DNA from: Lachnospiraceae bacterium
GTDB taxonomy: Bacteria > Bacillota_A > Clostridia > Lachnospirales > Lachnospiraceae
NCBI GenBank assembly: GCA_017416505.1
Contig: JAFQCI010000076.1
Coordinates: forward strand, 62,001-126,000
Direction: 5' to 3'
Length of the DNA: 64,000 bases
The notes below the pieces were generated by a model, which had not been told where the DNA came from, did not search any database, and saw nothing but the letters and a program-made list of their open reading frames with translations. Shown here one piece after another: positions 1 through 8,546 of this stretch (the stretch's first letter is position 1; every line of letters begins with the position of its first letter). A program made the position numbers and the translations under genes.

Positions 1-50
1 GTTACTGTTTGCATTAGACTATGAAACATAGAAAGAATGTAAACAGTAAC
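1..50. repeat. intergenic inverted repeat, GTTACTGT family, copy 1
   Basis: The first ten bases (GTTACTGTTT) and bases 41-50 (AAACAGTAAC) are perfect reverse complements separated by 30 bases. Related palindromes occur at 8493-8518, 36704-36736 and, more weakly, 12733-12757, all between genes. The left arm touches the window edge, so the element may extend further. Function is unknown. Confidence 0.55.
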
Positions 51-80
51 ATTTTATTTCGTAAGAAGGGTGAACTTAAA

Positions 81-473
81 ATGATGAAGGATATTAATTA
101 TGATGAAGTTTTAATGAATTATGCAAAAGAGGTCATGAAAAATGCCTATTCACCATATTCCCACTTTCAGGTAGGTGCAGCATTGCTGACTGGTAAAGGT
201 ACCGTTTATACGGGATGTAATGTAGAAAATTCTTCCTTTGGTGCGACCATTTGTGCTGAGCGAAATGCCATTTTTCAAGCCATAGCAAATGGTGAGCAGG
301 ATTTTGTCAAAATCGCAATTTATTGCTCAGAAAACAGATTTCCCATACCTTGTGGAATGTGCCTTCAGGTAATGCAGGAATTTAATGACGACATTGAAAT
401 TATTTTATCGGACCATACTTCCATCAAAAAATACAAATTAAAAGATTTTTTACCAATTCAATTTAAGTTATAA
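81..473 (+). CDS. cdd: cytidine deaminase
   Basis: Zinc-dependent hydrolytic deamination of cytidine/deoxycytidine to uridine/deoxyuridine, a cytosolic pyrimidine-salvage step. With the start at 81 the protein is about 130 residues, the usual length of tetrameric CDAs. It shows the SPYSHFQVGAAL segment (about 24-36), the catalytic CAERNA box (Cys58, Glu60) and the second zinc pair PCGMC (Cys91, Cys94). The residue after the last Cys is Leu, where many CDAs have Arg (PCGxCRQ). An open frame reaches back to 21, but the GAAGGG ribosome site at about 65-70 suits 81 (or 84). The gene stands alone here, without the era/deoC neighbours often seen. Confidence 0.93.
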   Translation: MMKDINYDEVLMNYAKEVMKNAYSPYSHFQVGAALLTGKGTVYTGCNVENSSFGATICAERNAIFQAIANGEQDFVKIAIYCSENRFPIPCGMCLQVMQEFNDDIEIILSDHTSIKKYKLKDFLPIQFKL

Positions 474-528
474 TCAAGCATGTTAGCGAAAAATAAACTT
501 TTATAGTAAAGTACAAAGGAGTTTTTTG

Positions 529-2157
529 ATGAGTACAAAAAAATCGAAAAATAATTTTATGATACAAGGCTCAATATTAGCCATTGCATCTGTATTGGTT
601 CGGTTAATCGGCGTTGTATACAGGGTACCGCTTACTAATATCATTGGAGATGAAGGTATTAGTAATTATCAAAACGCATATAATGCATATAGTATTATCT
701 TAATCGTATCGTCTTATAGTCTGCCATTGGCAATTTCCAAAACCATCAGTGTACGTTTGGACAATAAAGAGTATAAAAATGCTGACCGAATTTTCAAGGC
801 ATCTTTATTATATGCAGTAGTAGTAGGTGGACTGGCAGCTATTTTATGTTATGCCTTTGCACCTGTAATTGCACCGAATGCAAGTAGTGTATTGCCACTT
901 AGATTATTGGCACCAACTATTTTCTTATGTGCTATATTAAGTGTATTCCGTGGTTATTTCCAGGGACACCAGACTATGATTCCAACATCCATATCCCAAA
1001 TCGTGGAGCAAATCATAAATGCCATTATTTCTGTATTAGCAGCCTATCTTTTGGTGCGTTCTTACAAAGCGGCAGATGATTATGATAATGTATATATTTA
1101 CGGTGCTGCTGGCGGAGTTCTTGGTACCGGTGCCGGTGTAATTGCAGGTCTGATTTTTATGGTATTTGTTTTTATGCTTTACCGTAACATTAGATTAAAG
1201 AAAATCAAACGGGATAAGAGCAAAAATATCATGTCATATGGCACAATTATTCGTATTTTAGTCCTTACAGTAACTCCTGTAATTATCAGTGCAGTATTAA
1301 ATAATTGTACGAACTATATTGAAAATAAAATGTTTTTCTCCGTAACCTCAACCTTAGGCTACGATGAAGCTGTTGCAAAACAAATGCACGGTGTATATGC
1401 CGGTAAATATTCCATGTTTGTTCACTTACCAACAGGAATTGCCACCGCATTGGCAAGTTCCATGATACCAAGCATTTCTGTTTCCTTTGCAAAAAATGAT
1501 TTGAACGAAACAAGAAAAAAAGCCGGAGCAGTAATTAAATTTGTTTCTATTATTGCATTTCCATCTATGATAGGGCTTTCTGTTTTATCCGGTCCGATTA
1601 TGCAATTAATTTTCCATGATTCCAGCAAGCTTGCTTCCAATTTACTGCTTTATGGTTCCTGTATTATTATTGTATACTCACTTTCTTCCATCACTACCTC
1701 TGTATTACAGGGTATTGACCGATTGTATGTGCCAATGAAGCATTGTGCTATTTCCTTGGTACTTTATGTTATTACGACCTACGTTGTATTACGATATTTC
1801 GAATGGTCCATTTATGGATTGATTGTTTCCATGTTCCTTTTTGGAGCCAATAACACGATTTTGAATTTTATTTCCATTAAAAAATATTTAAATTATAAAC
1901 AGGAAAAGAAAAACACTTTCTTTGTTCCGCTTGTTTCGGCTATTGGCATGGGAATCATGGTATTCGGTATTTACCAACTTACTCACCTTGCTTTCCATTC
2001 CAACTTAATTTCCGTGGTTCTTTCCATTATCATCGGTGCTATCACCTATTTTGTATTGCTTCTGCTACTTGGAGGCTTATCAGAACAAGAGATTATGGAT
2101 TTTCCAAAAGGAAGAAAACTCGTGTCTTTATGCAAAAAAGTCGGTTTACTATCCTAA
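529..2157 (+). CDS. SpoVB/MurJ-like polysaccharide flippase (MOP superfamily)
   Basis: Polytopic membrane protein of about 542 residues whose hydrophobic segments fit the roughly 14 helices of MOP exporters that flip lipid-linked precursors (lipid II or polysaccharide units). The N-terminus (GSILAIASVLVRLIGVVYRV) and the FRGYFQGHQTMIPTSISQIVEQ segment at about 145-165 are typical of SpoVB/MurJ-like proteins. A good AAAGGAG site at 515-521 is seven bases from ATG 529; a TTG at 526 is also in frame. It opens a closely spaced + strand series running to proA. Family membership is clear; whether it serves spore cortex (SpoVB) or vegetative wall synthesis cannot be told from sequence. Confidence 0.85.
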   Translation: MSTKKSKNNFMIQGSILAIASVLVRLIGVVYRVPLTNIIGDEGISNYQNAYNAYSIILIVSSYSLPLAISKTISVRLDNKEYKNADRIFKASLLYAVVVGGLAAILCYAFAPVIAPNASSVLPLRLLAPTIFLCAILSVFRGYFQGHQTMIPTSISQIVEQIINAIISVLAAYLLVRSYKAADDYDNVYIYGAAGGVLGTGAGVIAGLIFMVFVFMLYRNIRLKKIKRDKSKNIMSYGTIIRILVLTVTPVIISAVLNNCTNYIENKMFFSVTSTLGYDEAVAKQMHGVYAGKYSMFVHLPTGIATALASSMIPSISVSFAKNDLNETRKKAGAVIKFVSIIAFPSMIGLSVLSGPIMQLIFHDSSKLASNLLLYGSCIIIVYSLSSITTSVLQGIDRLYVPMKHCAISLVLYVITTYVVLRYFEWSIYGLIVSMFLFGANNTILNFISIKKYLNYKQEKKNTFFVPLVSAIGMGIMVFGIYQLTHLAFHSNLISVVLSIIIGAITYFVLLLLLGGLSEQEIMDFPKGRKLVSLCKKVGLLS

Positions 2158-2224
2158 AACTGTATGATTCTTTCTTTTTTCGGGCATACTGAAAATAATG
2201 ATAGAAAAAGGAAGTATGTTCGAT

Positions 2225-2671
2225 ATGCATAAAAAAAGAAGGATTATAAGAAGTATCTATATTGTCTTTGCTTTGATTTTTTTACTGATTTTAGGAATGG
2301 ATTTATATCGATATGTTCAACCGGAAACCAGTGATAAAGCAACAGATAAGACAAACGCCAAAAACAAGGCAGTTACTTCTCAAAATATTTCAAAAATAAA
2401 TGAAACTGCAACATCCAGTATTGATTCCGAAAATTCAAAAGAGAATATAGAAGAATTAAATGTAACAGAATCATATAATCAAAAAAAATTCTTTGTTGCA
2501 GTATACCAAAACAGAATTATTGTCTATTTAGAAGATAAAAAAACAGTGTATGAATACACAAATATTGATACCAAAGAATTACCGCTTGAATTAAGAGCAA
2601 AATTAAGTGATGGATTCTTTTTAAGTGGAGAAGAAGAATTGTATCACTTTTTAGAATCTTATTCCAGCTGA
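2225..2671 (+). CDS. membrane-anchored protein with BofC-like C-terminus
   Basis: A protein of about 148 residues: basic N-terminus (MHKKRRIIRS), one hydrophobic anchor (about 11-28), a polar Ser/Thr/Asn-rich linker, then a C-terminal domain from about 85 (FFVAVYQNRIIVYLE ... YEYTNIDTKELP ... LYHFLESYSS). This pattern, ending in 'FLE-SYSS', resembles the C-terminal domain of the sporulation protein BofC (bypass of forespore). The assignment is from remembered family pattern, not a search. ATGs at 2198 and 2216 are also in frame; the AAAAGGA at 2206-2212 fits 2225 best. It sits 11 bases before the next gene and is probably cotranscribed with it. A sporulation role is inference. Confidence 0.6.
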   Translation: MHKKRRIIRSIYIVFALIFLLILGMDLYRYVQPETSDKATDKTNAKNKAVTSQNISKINETATSSIDSENSKENIEELNVTESYNQKKFFVAVYQNRIIVYLEDKKTVYEYTNIDTKELPLELRAKLSDGFFLSGEEELYHFLESYSS

Positions 2672-2682
2672 TAGGGGTACAG

Positions 2683-3936
2683 ATGAAAAAAGATAACACC
2701 AAATTCAAAAAGAAACTTATTATTATCGGAGCCGGAGCATCTGGTCTTGTGGCTGCCATTGAAGCACAAAGAAAAGGCTTAGATGTTTTGGTTCTGGAAA
2801 GAATGGACCGTCCCGGTAAAAAGATTCTTGCAACCGGAAATGGAAAATGTAATCTTACCAATTCCTATTACGATGAGGATACTTACCGTGGAGTACATCG
2901 TGAATTTGCATACCATATCATTCATAAGTTTGACTATAAAAATGTTCTAAGTTTTTTCGAAGGCTTAGGACTTTTTGTGGTGGAAAACAATGGATATTAT
3001 TACCCAAAATCCGGCCAGGCAAGTACGGTTTTAGATGTTTTACTATTGCAATGCAAACATCAAAATATTCCTATATTATGCCAGCAGGAAGTCATAAAAG
3101 TTAAGAAAAAAAACAATGGATTTGAAGTATTTACGAAAGAAAAATGCTTTGAGGGAGATTATGTCCTTTTATGTGGTGGTGGTAAATCCAATGAAAAACT
3201 TGGTTCCAATGGTTCTGCTATACAGCTTGCAAAGGAACTAGGGCATAAAATTGTACCATTGGCACCTGCATTATGTGCCCTTCACGGAAAGGGTAGCTTT
3301 TTTAAAGAAACCAGTGGGGTTCGAGTAAAGGCAAAACTGCGGTTTAAGATTGATGGAACCTATACTAACTGGAATCAAGGGGAATTACAGCTTACAGATT
3401 ATGGAATATCTGGTGTGATGGTGTTTTGTCTTAGCAGATATGCGGTATACGGGCTTATGGAAAAAAAAGGAGTCTATGCCCATATTGATTTTATGCCGGA
3501 TTTGAATTACGATGAATGCAAAGAATCTTTATTGTTTTTAAAAAAGACCGTACCATACAAAACCATTCCCCAGGCTTTAGAAGGACTAATAAATCAAAAA
3601 CTAGCCCTTGCCATTACAAAATATTGTAAGATAAAACCAGACTTATGTATCAACCAAATGACCATGGAACAATGCAACAAATTAAGTGAAACCTTGAAAA
3701 ATTTCCAGGTAGAAATCACAAACTTCGCCGATTTTTCAAAATCACAGGTTACTGCAGGAGGAGTTTCTACCGAACAGATTCACCCGGATACCATGGAGTC
3801 AAAGCTGGTAAAGGGGCTTTACTTTGCAGGAGAAATGATAGATGTAGATGGTACATGCGGAGGATATAATTTGCAATGGGCTTTTTCTTCTGGTATGATA
3901 GCGGCAAGGTCCATTTCCAGGGAGGTACAGGCATGA
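2683..3936 (+). CDS. HI0933/YhiN-family FAD-dependent oxidoreductase
   Basis: Flavoprotein of 417 residues. A Rossmann FAD-binding motif GAGASGLVAAIEA lies near the N-terminus (about 12-25), followed by RPGKKILATGNGKCNLTN (about 44-61), a signature of the HI0933/BaiN-like family. A second FAD-contacting stretch, GEMIDVDGTCGGYNLQWAF, is at the C-terminus. The physiological substrate of the family is poorly defined; names such as aminoacetone oxidase or BaiN are annotation transfers. An AGGGG ribosome site precedes ATG 2683. Its last codons overlap the start of the next FAD enzyme (ATGA), implying translational coupling. Confidence 0.85.
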   Translation: MKKDNTKFKKKLIIIGAGASGLVAAIEAQRKGLDVLVLERMDRPGKKILATGNGKCNLTNSYYDEDTYRGVHREFAYHIIHKFDYKNVLSFFEGLGLFVVENNGYYYPKSGQASTVLDVLLLQCKHQNIPILCQQEVIKVKKKNNGFEVFTKEKCFEGDYVLLCGGGKSNEKLGSNGSAIQLAKELGHKIVPLAPALCALHGKGSFFKETSGVRVKAKLRFKIDGTYTNWNQGELQLTDYGISGVMVFCLSRYAVYGLMEKKGVYAHIDFMPDLNYDECKESLLFLKKTVPYKTIPQALEGLINQKLALAITKYCKIKPDLCINQMTMEQCNKLSETLKNFQVEITNFADFSKSQVTAGGVSTEQIHPDTMESKLVKGLYFAGEMIDVDGTCGGYNLQWAFSSGMIAARSISREVQA

Positions 3937-5513
3937 TACGAATTTCACAGATTAAATTACCTATTTCACATACCGAGAAAGACCTGGTTCGTGAAATCTG
4001 TAAAAAATTAAAATGTAATGAAACGGAATTTGAATACAAACTATCGAAAAAATCAATCGATGCCAGAAAAAGAGAGGGATTGCAATACATATATAGTGTA
4101 GATGTCCGTCTTTTAAAAAGAAAAGAAGAAAATTTAAAAATAAAATCTCCTAATATTACGATTTTGAAAGAAGAGTATTATCAAATGCCTGTCTTAAAGA
4201 AGGAGATGGATTCACCTGTCATTGTAGGAGCAGGCCCTGCAGGTCTGTTTTGTGGATTGATTTTAGCAAGAGCCGGTGCAAAACCAATTATTTTAGAACA
4301 GGGAGAGCCGGTAGAAAAAAGAACCAAAACCGTAGAAGAATTTTGGAAGCATTCTAAACTTACCCTGCATTCCAATGTACAGTTTGGCGAGGGCGGTGCC
4401 GGAACCTTTTCCGATGGAAAATTAAATACAGTAGTAAAAGATAAATATAAAAGACAAACCTTTGTCCTGAATACCTTTGTGGAACATGGGGCAAACGAAG
4501 AAATCTTATATTTAAACAAACCTCATGTGGGAACCGATGCTTTGATTAAGATTGTAAAAAGTATGAGAGAAGAAATCATTTCCCTTGGAGGGCAGGTACG
4601 GTTTGAAAGTAAGGTAACAGACTTTAAAATTGAAAAGGGACAGATTACCCATGTCACCATTAACGATAAAGAGGAAATCCCTTGTTCAAAATTAGTATTA
4701 GCCATCGGACATAGTGCCAGGGATACCTTTTTCTTATGTCAGAAAAAAGGACTACCTATGATTCAAAAATCTTTCGCCATTGGGTTACGAGTAGAGCATG
4801 ATGCGAAAATGATACAAAAGGCCAGATATGGTGATAGTAAAGAAGCTATGTTACTTCCTGCTGCAGACTATAAACTAACCCATCAGGCGAAAAATGGAAG
4901 AGGGGTATTTAGTTTCTGTATGTGTCCCGGAGGATATGTGGTAAATTCTTCCTCTTCGGAACATATGCTGGCAGTCAACGGAATGAGTTACTCAAAACGA
5001 GATGCTAAAAATTCCAATAGTGCCATTGTGGTTACAGTAAATCCTGAAGATTTTGATTCTGAGGATGCCCTAGCAGGTGTTTTGTTCCAGCAAAAATGGG
5101 AGAAAGCTGCCTTTTTAGCCGGAGGAAAGGATTATTCCATTCCAGTTCAAAGACTTACAGATTTTCAACAGAAAAAATTATCCACTGGTTTTTCAGATTT
5201 CACACCTTGCATCAAAGGGAATTTTTCTTTTGGATTGTTAAATGATTGTTTACCTTCCTATGTAATTGATGCTATAATAGAGGGTATGAATGAATTTGGA
5301 AAACAAATTCCGGGATTTGACCATCCGGAAACCATACTTTCCGGTGTAGAAACCAGAACCTCTTCTCCGGTAAGAATCCTACGGGATGAAAGTTTTCAAA
5401 CTAAGATTCAGGGCATTTACCCTTGTGGGGAAGGTGCCGGATATGCCGGAGGCATTACTTCTGCTGCCATTGACGGAATAAAAGTAGCAGAAGCAATCTT
5501 ACAATCAGAGTAA
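3933..5513 (+). CDS. FAD-dependent dehydrogenase with N-terminal cap
   Basis: About 526 residues. An N-terminal region of about 100 residues (IRISQIKLPISHTEKDL...) precedes a Rossmann motif VGAGPAGLFCGLILARAG (about 100-117), then FGEGGAGTFSDGKLNT (about 152-167), and a C-terminal CGEGAGYAGGITSAAIDG, all typical of the conserved 'NAD(P)/FAD-dependent oxidoreductase' family of Firmicutes. The exact substrate is unknown. I chose ATG 3933, which overlaps the previous TGA and has GGAGGT at 3921-3926; the open frame reaches 3876 but that would overlap the upstream gene by 60 bases. Two unrelated FAD enzymes in overlapping frames suggest linked redox functions. Confidence 0.85.
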   Translation: MIRISQIKLPISHTEKDLVREICKKLKCNETEFEYKLSKKSIDARKREGLQYIYSVDVRLLKRKEENLKIKSPNITILKEEYYQMPVLKKEMDSPVIVGAGPAGLFCGLILARAGAKPIILEQGEPVEKRTKTVEEFWKHSKLTLHSNVQFGEGGAGTFSDGKLNTVVKDKYKRQTFVLNTFVEHGANEEILYLNKPHVGTDALIKIVKSMREEIISLGGQVRFESKVTDFKIEKGQITHVTINDKEEIPCSKLVLAIGHSARDTFFLCQKKGLPMIQKSFAIGLRVEHDAKMIQKARYGDSKEAMLLPAADYKLTHQAKNGRGVFSFCMCPGGYVVNSSSSEHMLAVNGMSYSKRDAKNSNSAIVVTVNPEDFDSEDALAGVLFQQKWEKAAFLAGGKDYSIPVQRLTDFQQKKLSTGFSDFTPCIKGNFSFGLLNDCLPSYVIDAIIEGMNEFGKQIPGFDHPETILSGVETRTSSPVRILRDESFQTKIQGIYPCGEGAGYAGGITSAAIDGIKVAEAILQSE

Positions 5514-5528
5514 CAATGGAGGATTAAC

Positions 5529-6368
5529 ATGACAAATTTTAGAGATACCATGAAAGATAAAAAAAGAATTGTAGTAAAAATCGGTTCTTCTTCCCTCGTC
5601 CATCCTGAAACAGGGAATCTGGATTTGATTAAATTGGAGCGGTTAGTAAGAATGCTTTGTGATTTAAGAAACAGCGGAAAAGACGTTGTATTAGTATCCT
5701 CAGGTGCCATTGGAGTCGGTGCTAAAGTTCTTGGATTAAAGTCACGTCCTACCACTACATCTTTAAAACAGGCTTGTGCTGCAGTAGGACAAGGACAGCT
5801 TATGATGGTTTATCAAAAACTGTTCTCTGAATATCATCAGGATTCCGCACAGGTTTTAATTACCAAATATACCATGGCAGACGATAAAAGCCGTAAAAAT
5901 GCCAAGAATACATTTTTAGAACTTTTAAACCTTGGAGTTGTTCCTATTGTAAATGAAAACGATACCGTAGCTACGGAAGAAATCGAAATCGGTGATAATG
6001 ATACCCTGTCTGCCTTCGTAACTTCATTGGTAGAAGGGGATTTATTAATTTTATTATCTGATATCGATGGACTATATACCGATGACCCAAGAGTAAACCC
6101 AGATGCTACTTTATTGCATCAGGTGGATGAAATCACTGACCAGTTACTGGACATGGGAAAGGATACCAAGACTTCGCTAGGAACTGGAGGAATGGCGACA
6201 AAATTAACTGCTGCCACCATTGCAACCAAATCCGGTGCAGATATGATTATCGCCAATGGTGAAAAGATGACCATACTAAATAAGATTTTCCAGGGTGAAG
6301 AAGTAGGAACCTTATTTTTAGCCCATAAAGACAAAGATTTTAACTTGTTAGATTATATCAAAGATTAG
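5529..6368 (+). CDS. proB: glutamate 5-kinase
   Basis: Phosphorylates L-glutamate with ATP to gamma-glutamyl phosphate, the first step of proline synthesis. The 279-residue protein carries the amino-acid-kinase motifs KIGSSSLV (about 16-23), VSSGAIGVG (about 56-64), NENDTVATEEIEIGDNDTLSA (about 143-163) and GTGGMATKL (about 217-225). It ends after the kinase domain and lacks the roughly 100-residue C-terminal PUA domain of E. coli ProB, a shorter form that also exists in other Firmicutes. GGAGG lies at 5518-5523. proA follows 0.8 kb downstream with two small genes in between, so proB and proA are probably in one transcript. Confidence 0.95.
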   Translation: MTNFRDTMKDKKRIVVKIGSSSLVHPETGNLDLIKLERLVRMLCDLRNSGKDVVLVSSGAIGVGAKVLGLKSRPTTTSLKQACAAVGQGQLMMVYQKLFSEYHQDSAQVLITKYTMADDKSRKNAKNTFLELLNLGVVPIVNENDTVATEEIEIGDNDTLSAFVTSLVEGDLLILLSDIDGLYTDDPRVNPDATLLHQVDEITDQLLDMGKDTKTSLGTGGMATKLTAATIATKSGADMIIANGEKMTILNKIFQGEEVGTLFLAHKDKDFNLLDYIKD

Positions 6369-6389
6369 GTAACGGAAGGAATATAAGTT

Positions 6390-6608
6390 ATGACAGACGA
6401 GAAAATACAACGAATCAATGAGTTATACCATAAATCCAAACAAGAAGGATTGACAGAAGCAGAACTCGAAGAACAAAAAGCACTCCGCAAAGAGTTTGTG
6501 GAAGCAATCCGTGGTGATTTAAAAAATTCACTGAATAACATTACCATTGTAAACCCTGACGGAAGCACAGAAGATTTAAAAGACAGGGTAAAGAAAAAGA
6601 AAAAATAG
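6390..6608 (+). CDS. DUF896 (YnzC-family) small protein
   Basis: 72-residue, highly charged, cytoplasmic protein. It begins with the DUF896 pattern (IQRINELYHKSKQEGLT, then EEQKALRKEFVEAIRGDLK), predicted to form a short helical hairpin, and contains the 'NITIVNPDG' strand-like segment before a lysine-rich tail. B. subtilis YnzC, in the same family, is encoded in an SOS-linked operon, but its molecular role is not established. Ribosome site GGAAGGAA precedes ATG 6390. It sits between proB and the folate gene in the same orientation. Confidence 0.85.
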   Translation: MTDEKIQRINELYHKSKQEGLTEAELEEQKALRKEFVEAIRGDLKNSLNNITIVNPDGSTEDLKDRVKKKKK

Positions 6609-6619
6609 GAGCAGACACA

Positions 6620-7165
6620 TTGGATAAGGCTACAATACGGACTCAGATAAAACAAAGAAAAAGACAGTTAAGTAAGGAAGAGATTTTAGAATTGTCCCAT
6701 GCCTGCATCAAAAGTCTTATGGAACTAGACTGTATCTCAAACTATGACATTATTTGTCCTTATGTCAGTTATAATCAGGAAGTAGCTACCTGGGATTTCA
6801 TAAAACAATTGTTAAAAGAAGGAAAGAAAGTGGCTGTTCCTAAAGTAATTGGTGATGAAATGGAATTTTTTTATATTCACCAATTCTCTGATTTGCTTCC
6901 CGGTGCATATGGCATTTTAGAACCAAGCTCAGGACAAACCTTGCAGGAACCGAAAGCATTGGTAATCATGCCGGGCTTAGCTTTTGATAAAGAGAAAAAT
7001 CGAATCGGCTATGGTGGTGGCTTTTACGATAAGTATCTGGAAAAACATCCGGACTTTTTAAAAGTTGCCTTAGCCTATGATTTTCAGATATACGAAAAAT
7101 TAGATGTGGAACAGTTTGATATCAAACCGGATATCATCGTTACGGATAAAAGAGTCATTGGATAA
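6620..7165 (+). CDS. 5-formyltetrahydrofolate cyclo-ligase
   Basis: ATP-dependent conversion of 5-formyl-THF to 5,10-methenyl-THF, recycling a dead-end folate. The 181-residue protein has the N-terminal [12 protein letters not shown] helix, [12 protein letters not shown], and the family signature [21 protein letters not shown] (about 115-137), whose [11 protein letters not shown] part is the most conserved piece. The start is TTG at 6620, with AGGAG overlapping the preceding stop (6607-6611). Coding density and spacing indicate the proB-DUF896-ligase-proA transcript. Confidence 0.92.
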   Translation: MDKATIRTQIKQRKRQLSKEEILELSHACIKSLMELDCISNYDIICPYVSYNQEVATWDFIKQLLKEGKKVAVPKVIGDEMEFFYIHQFSDLLPGAYGILEPSSGQTLQEPKALVIMPGLAFDKEKNRIGYGGGFYDKYLEKHPDFLKVALAYDFQIYEKLDVEQFDIKPDIIVTDKRVIG

Positions 7166-7181
7166 TATAGGAGGAATTGTT

Positions 7182-8429
7182 ATGAATATTATGGATACTA
7201 TTGGAAAAAATGCGAAAGCAGCATCCAGAAAATTAGGCTCCATGGAAACAAGAAAGAAAAATGAATGTTTAAAAAATGTTGCAGATGCTTTGGTTTCCCA
7301 TGTTGCAGAAATCCTTGCTGCAAATGAAAAAGATATTGAAAATGCCAAAAACAATCATATGTCTGAGGCTTTGATTGACCGTCTTAGACTTACCAAAGAA
7401 AGAGTTCTTGCAATGCAGGAGGGGATTACACAGATTATCTCCTTAGAGGACCCAATCGGGGAAGTACTTTCCATGAAACAAAGACCAAACGGTCTTTTAA
7501 TCGGTGAAAAGAGAGTACCTTTAGGTGTTATTGGAATTATTTATGAATCCAGACCAAACGTAACTGTAGATGCTTTTTCACTTTGTTTTAAAACAGGAAA
7601 TGCTGTCATCTTGCGTGGAGGCAGTGATGCCATTCATTCTAATATCACCTTGGTAAAGATTATTCAGGACGCATTAGAAGCAAGCGGCGTAAATAAATAC
7701 TCTGTCCAATTACTAGAAGATACCAGCAGGGAAACTGCTGCCGAAATGATGAAATGTAATGAATATATTGATGTATTAATCCCAAGAGGTGGGGCAGGAC
7801 TAATTAAGACAGTAGTAAATACTGCTACCGTACCTGTTATCGAAACCGGAACCGGTAACTGCCATATTTTCGTGGATGAGTCTGCAGATTTTGAAAATGC
7901 CATTGAAATTATTAAAAATGCAAAATTACAGCGATTGGGCGTTTGTAATGCAATGGAATCCTTGGTAGTTCATGAAAACATTGCAAAAGAATTTTTACCA
8001 TTGTTGGTAGAACAGATGAAACAGGAAGAATGCGAAATGCGTGGAGACGCAATGAGCGTTGCCATTAGTAATGATATCAAAACTGCTACAGAGGAAGACT
8101 TTAAGACAGAATATTTAGCAAAGATTTTCTCAGTAAAGATTGTAAAGAACATAGAAGAAGCAATTGAACACATCAATGAATGCAGTACCGGACATTCTGA
8201 GTCCATTCTTACAAAATCTTATGAGAATGCCCAAAAGTTTTTAAATGAAATCGATTCTGCTGCAGTGTATGTAAATGCTTCCACTAGATTTACCGATGGA
8301 TTTGAATTTGGTTTCGGTGCAGAAATCGGAATCAGTACCCAGAAACTACACGCCAGAGGACCAATGGGATTATTGGCACTTACTTCAAAGAAATTTATTA
8401 TTTATGGAGATGGACAGATTCGTAAATAA
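7182..8429 (+). CDS. proA: glutamate-5-semialdehyde dehydrogenase
   Basis: Reduces gamma-glutamyl phosphate with NADPH to glutamate-5-semialdehyde, the second proline step. The 415-residue protein is an ALDH-superfamily member with [18 protein letters not shown] (about 110-127), [26 protein letters not shown] and the catalytic cysteine in [14 protein letters not shown] (about 255). The C-terminus [21 protein letters not shown] is diagnostic. The frame is open from 7104, but GGAGG at 7171-7175 fits ATG 7182. Followed by an intergenic hairpin region. Confidence 0.95.
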   Translation: MNIMDTIGKNAKAASRKLGSMETRKKNECLKNVADALVSHVAEILAANEKDIENAKNNHMSEALIDRLRLTKERVLAMQEGITQIISLEDPIGEVLSMKQRPNGLLIGEKRVPLGVIGIIYESRPNVTVDAFSLCFKTGNAVILRGGSDAIHSNITLVKIIQDALEASGVNKYSVQLLEDTSRETAAEMMKCNEYIDVLIPRGGAGLIKTVVNTATVPVIETGTGNCHIFVDESADFENAIEIIKNAKLQRLGVCNAMESLVVHENIAKEFLPLLVEQMKQEECEMRGDAMSVAISNDIKTATEEDFKTEYLAKIFSVKIVKNIEEAIEHINECSTGHSESILTKSYENAQKFLNEIDSAAVYVNASTRFTDGFEFGFGAEIGISTQKLHARGPMGLLALTSKKFIIYGDGQIRK

Positions 8430-8446
8430 AATAGCATGATTCAGGA

Positions 8447-8480
8447 GTTGTTTTTTGCTTCGCGTAGCGAATTTGCATGC
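8447..8480. repeat. compound palindromes after proA
   Basis: The 117-base gap between proA and miaB holds TTCGC-GTA-GCGAA followed by the self-complementary TTTGCATGCAAA, the whole bracketed by TTTTTTGC and GCAAAAA. It can fold as one or two hairpins after proA and may act as a transcription terminator, although no long T-run follows it on the + strand. Confidence 0.45.
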
Positions 8481-8492
8481 AAAAACCAATAA

Positions 8493-8518
8493 GTTACTGT
8501 TCACGTATGAATAGTAGC
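8493..8518. repeat. GTTACTGT family inverted repeat, copy 2
   Basis: GTTACTGTTCAC is followed after two bases by ATGAATAGTAGC, its reverse complement except for substitutions mostly compatible with G:U pairing. Same left-arm core as the repeats at 1-50 and 36704-36736. Lies between proA and miaB. Confidence 0.5.
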
Positions 8519-8546
8519 GATATCACGTTTTGAAAGAGAGGTACCT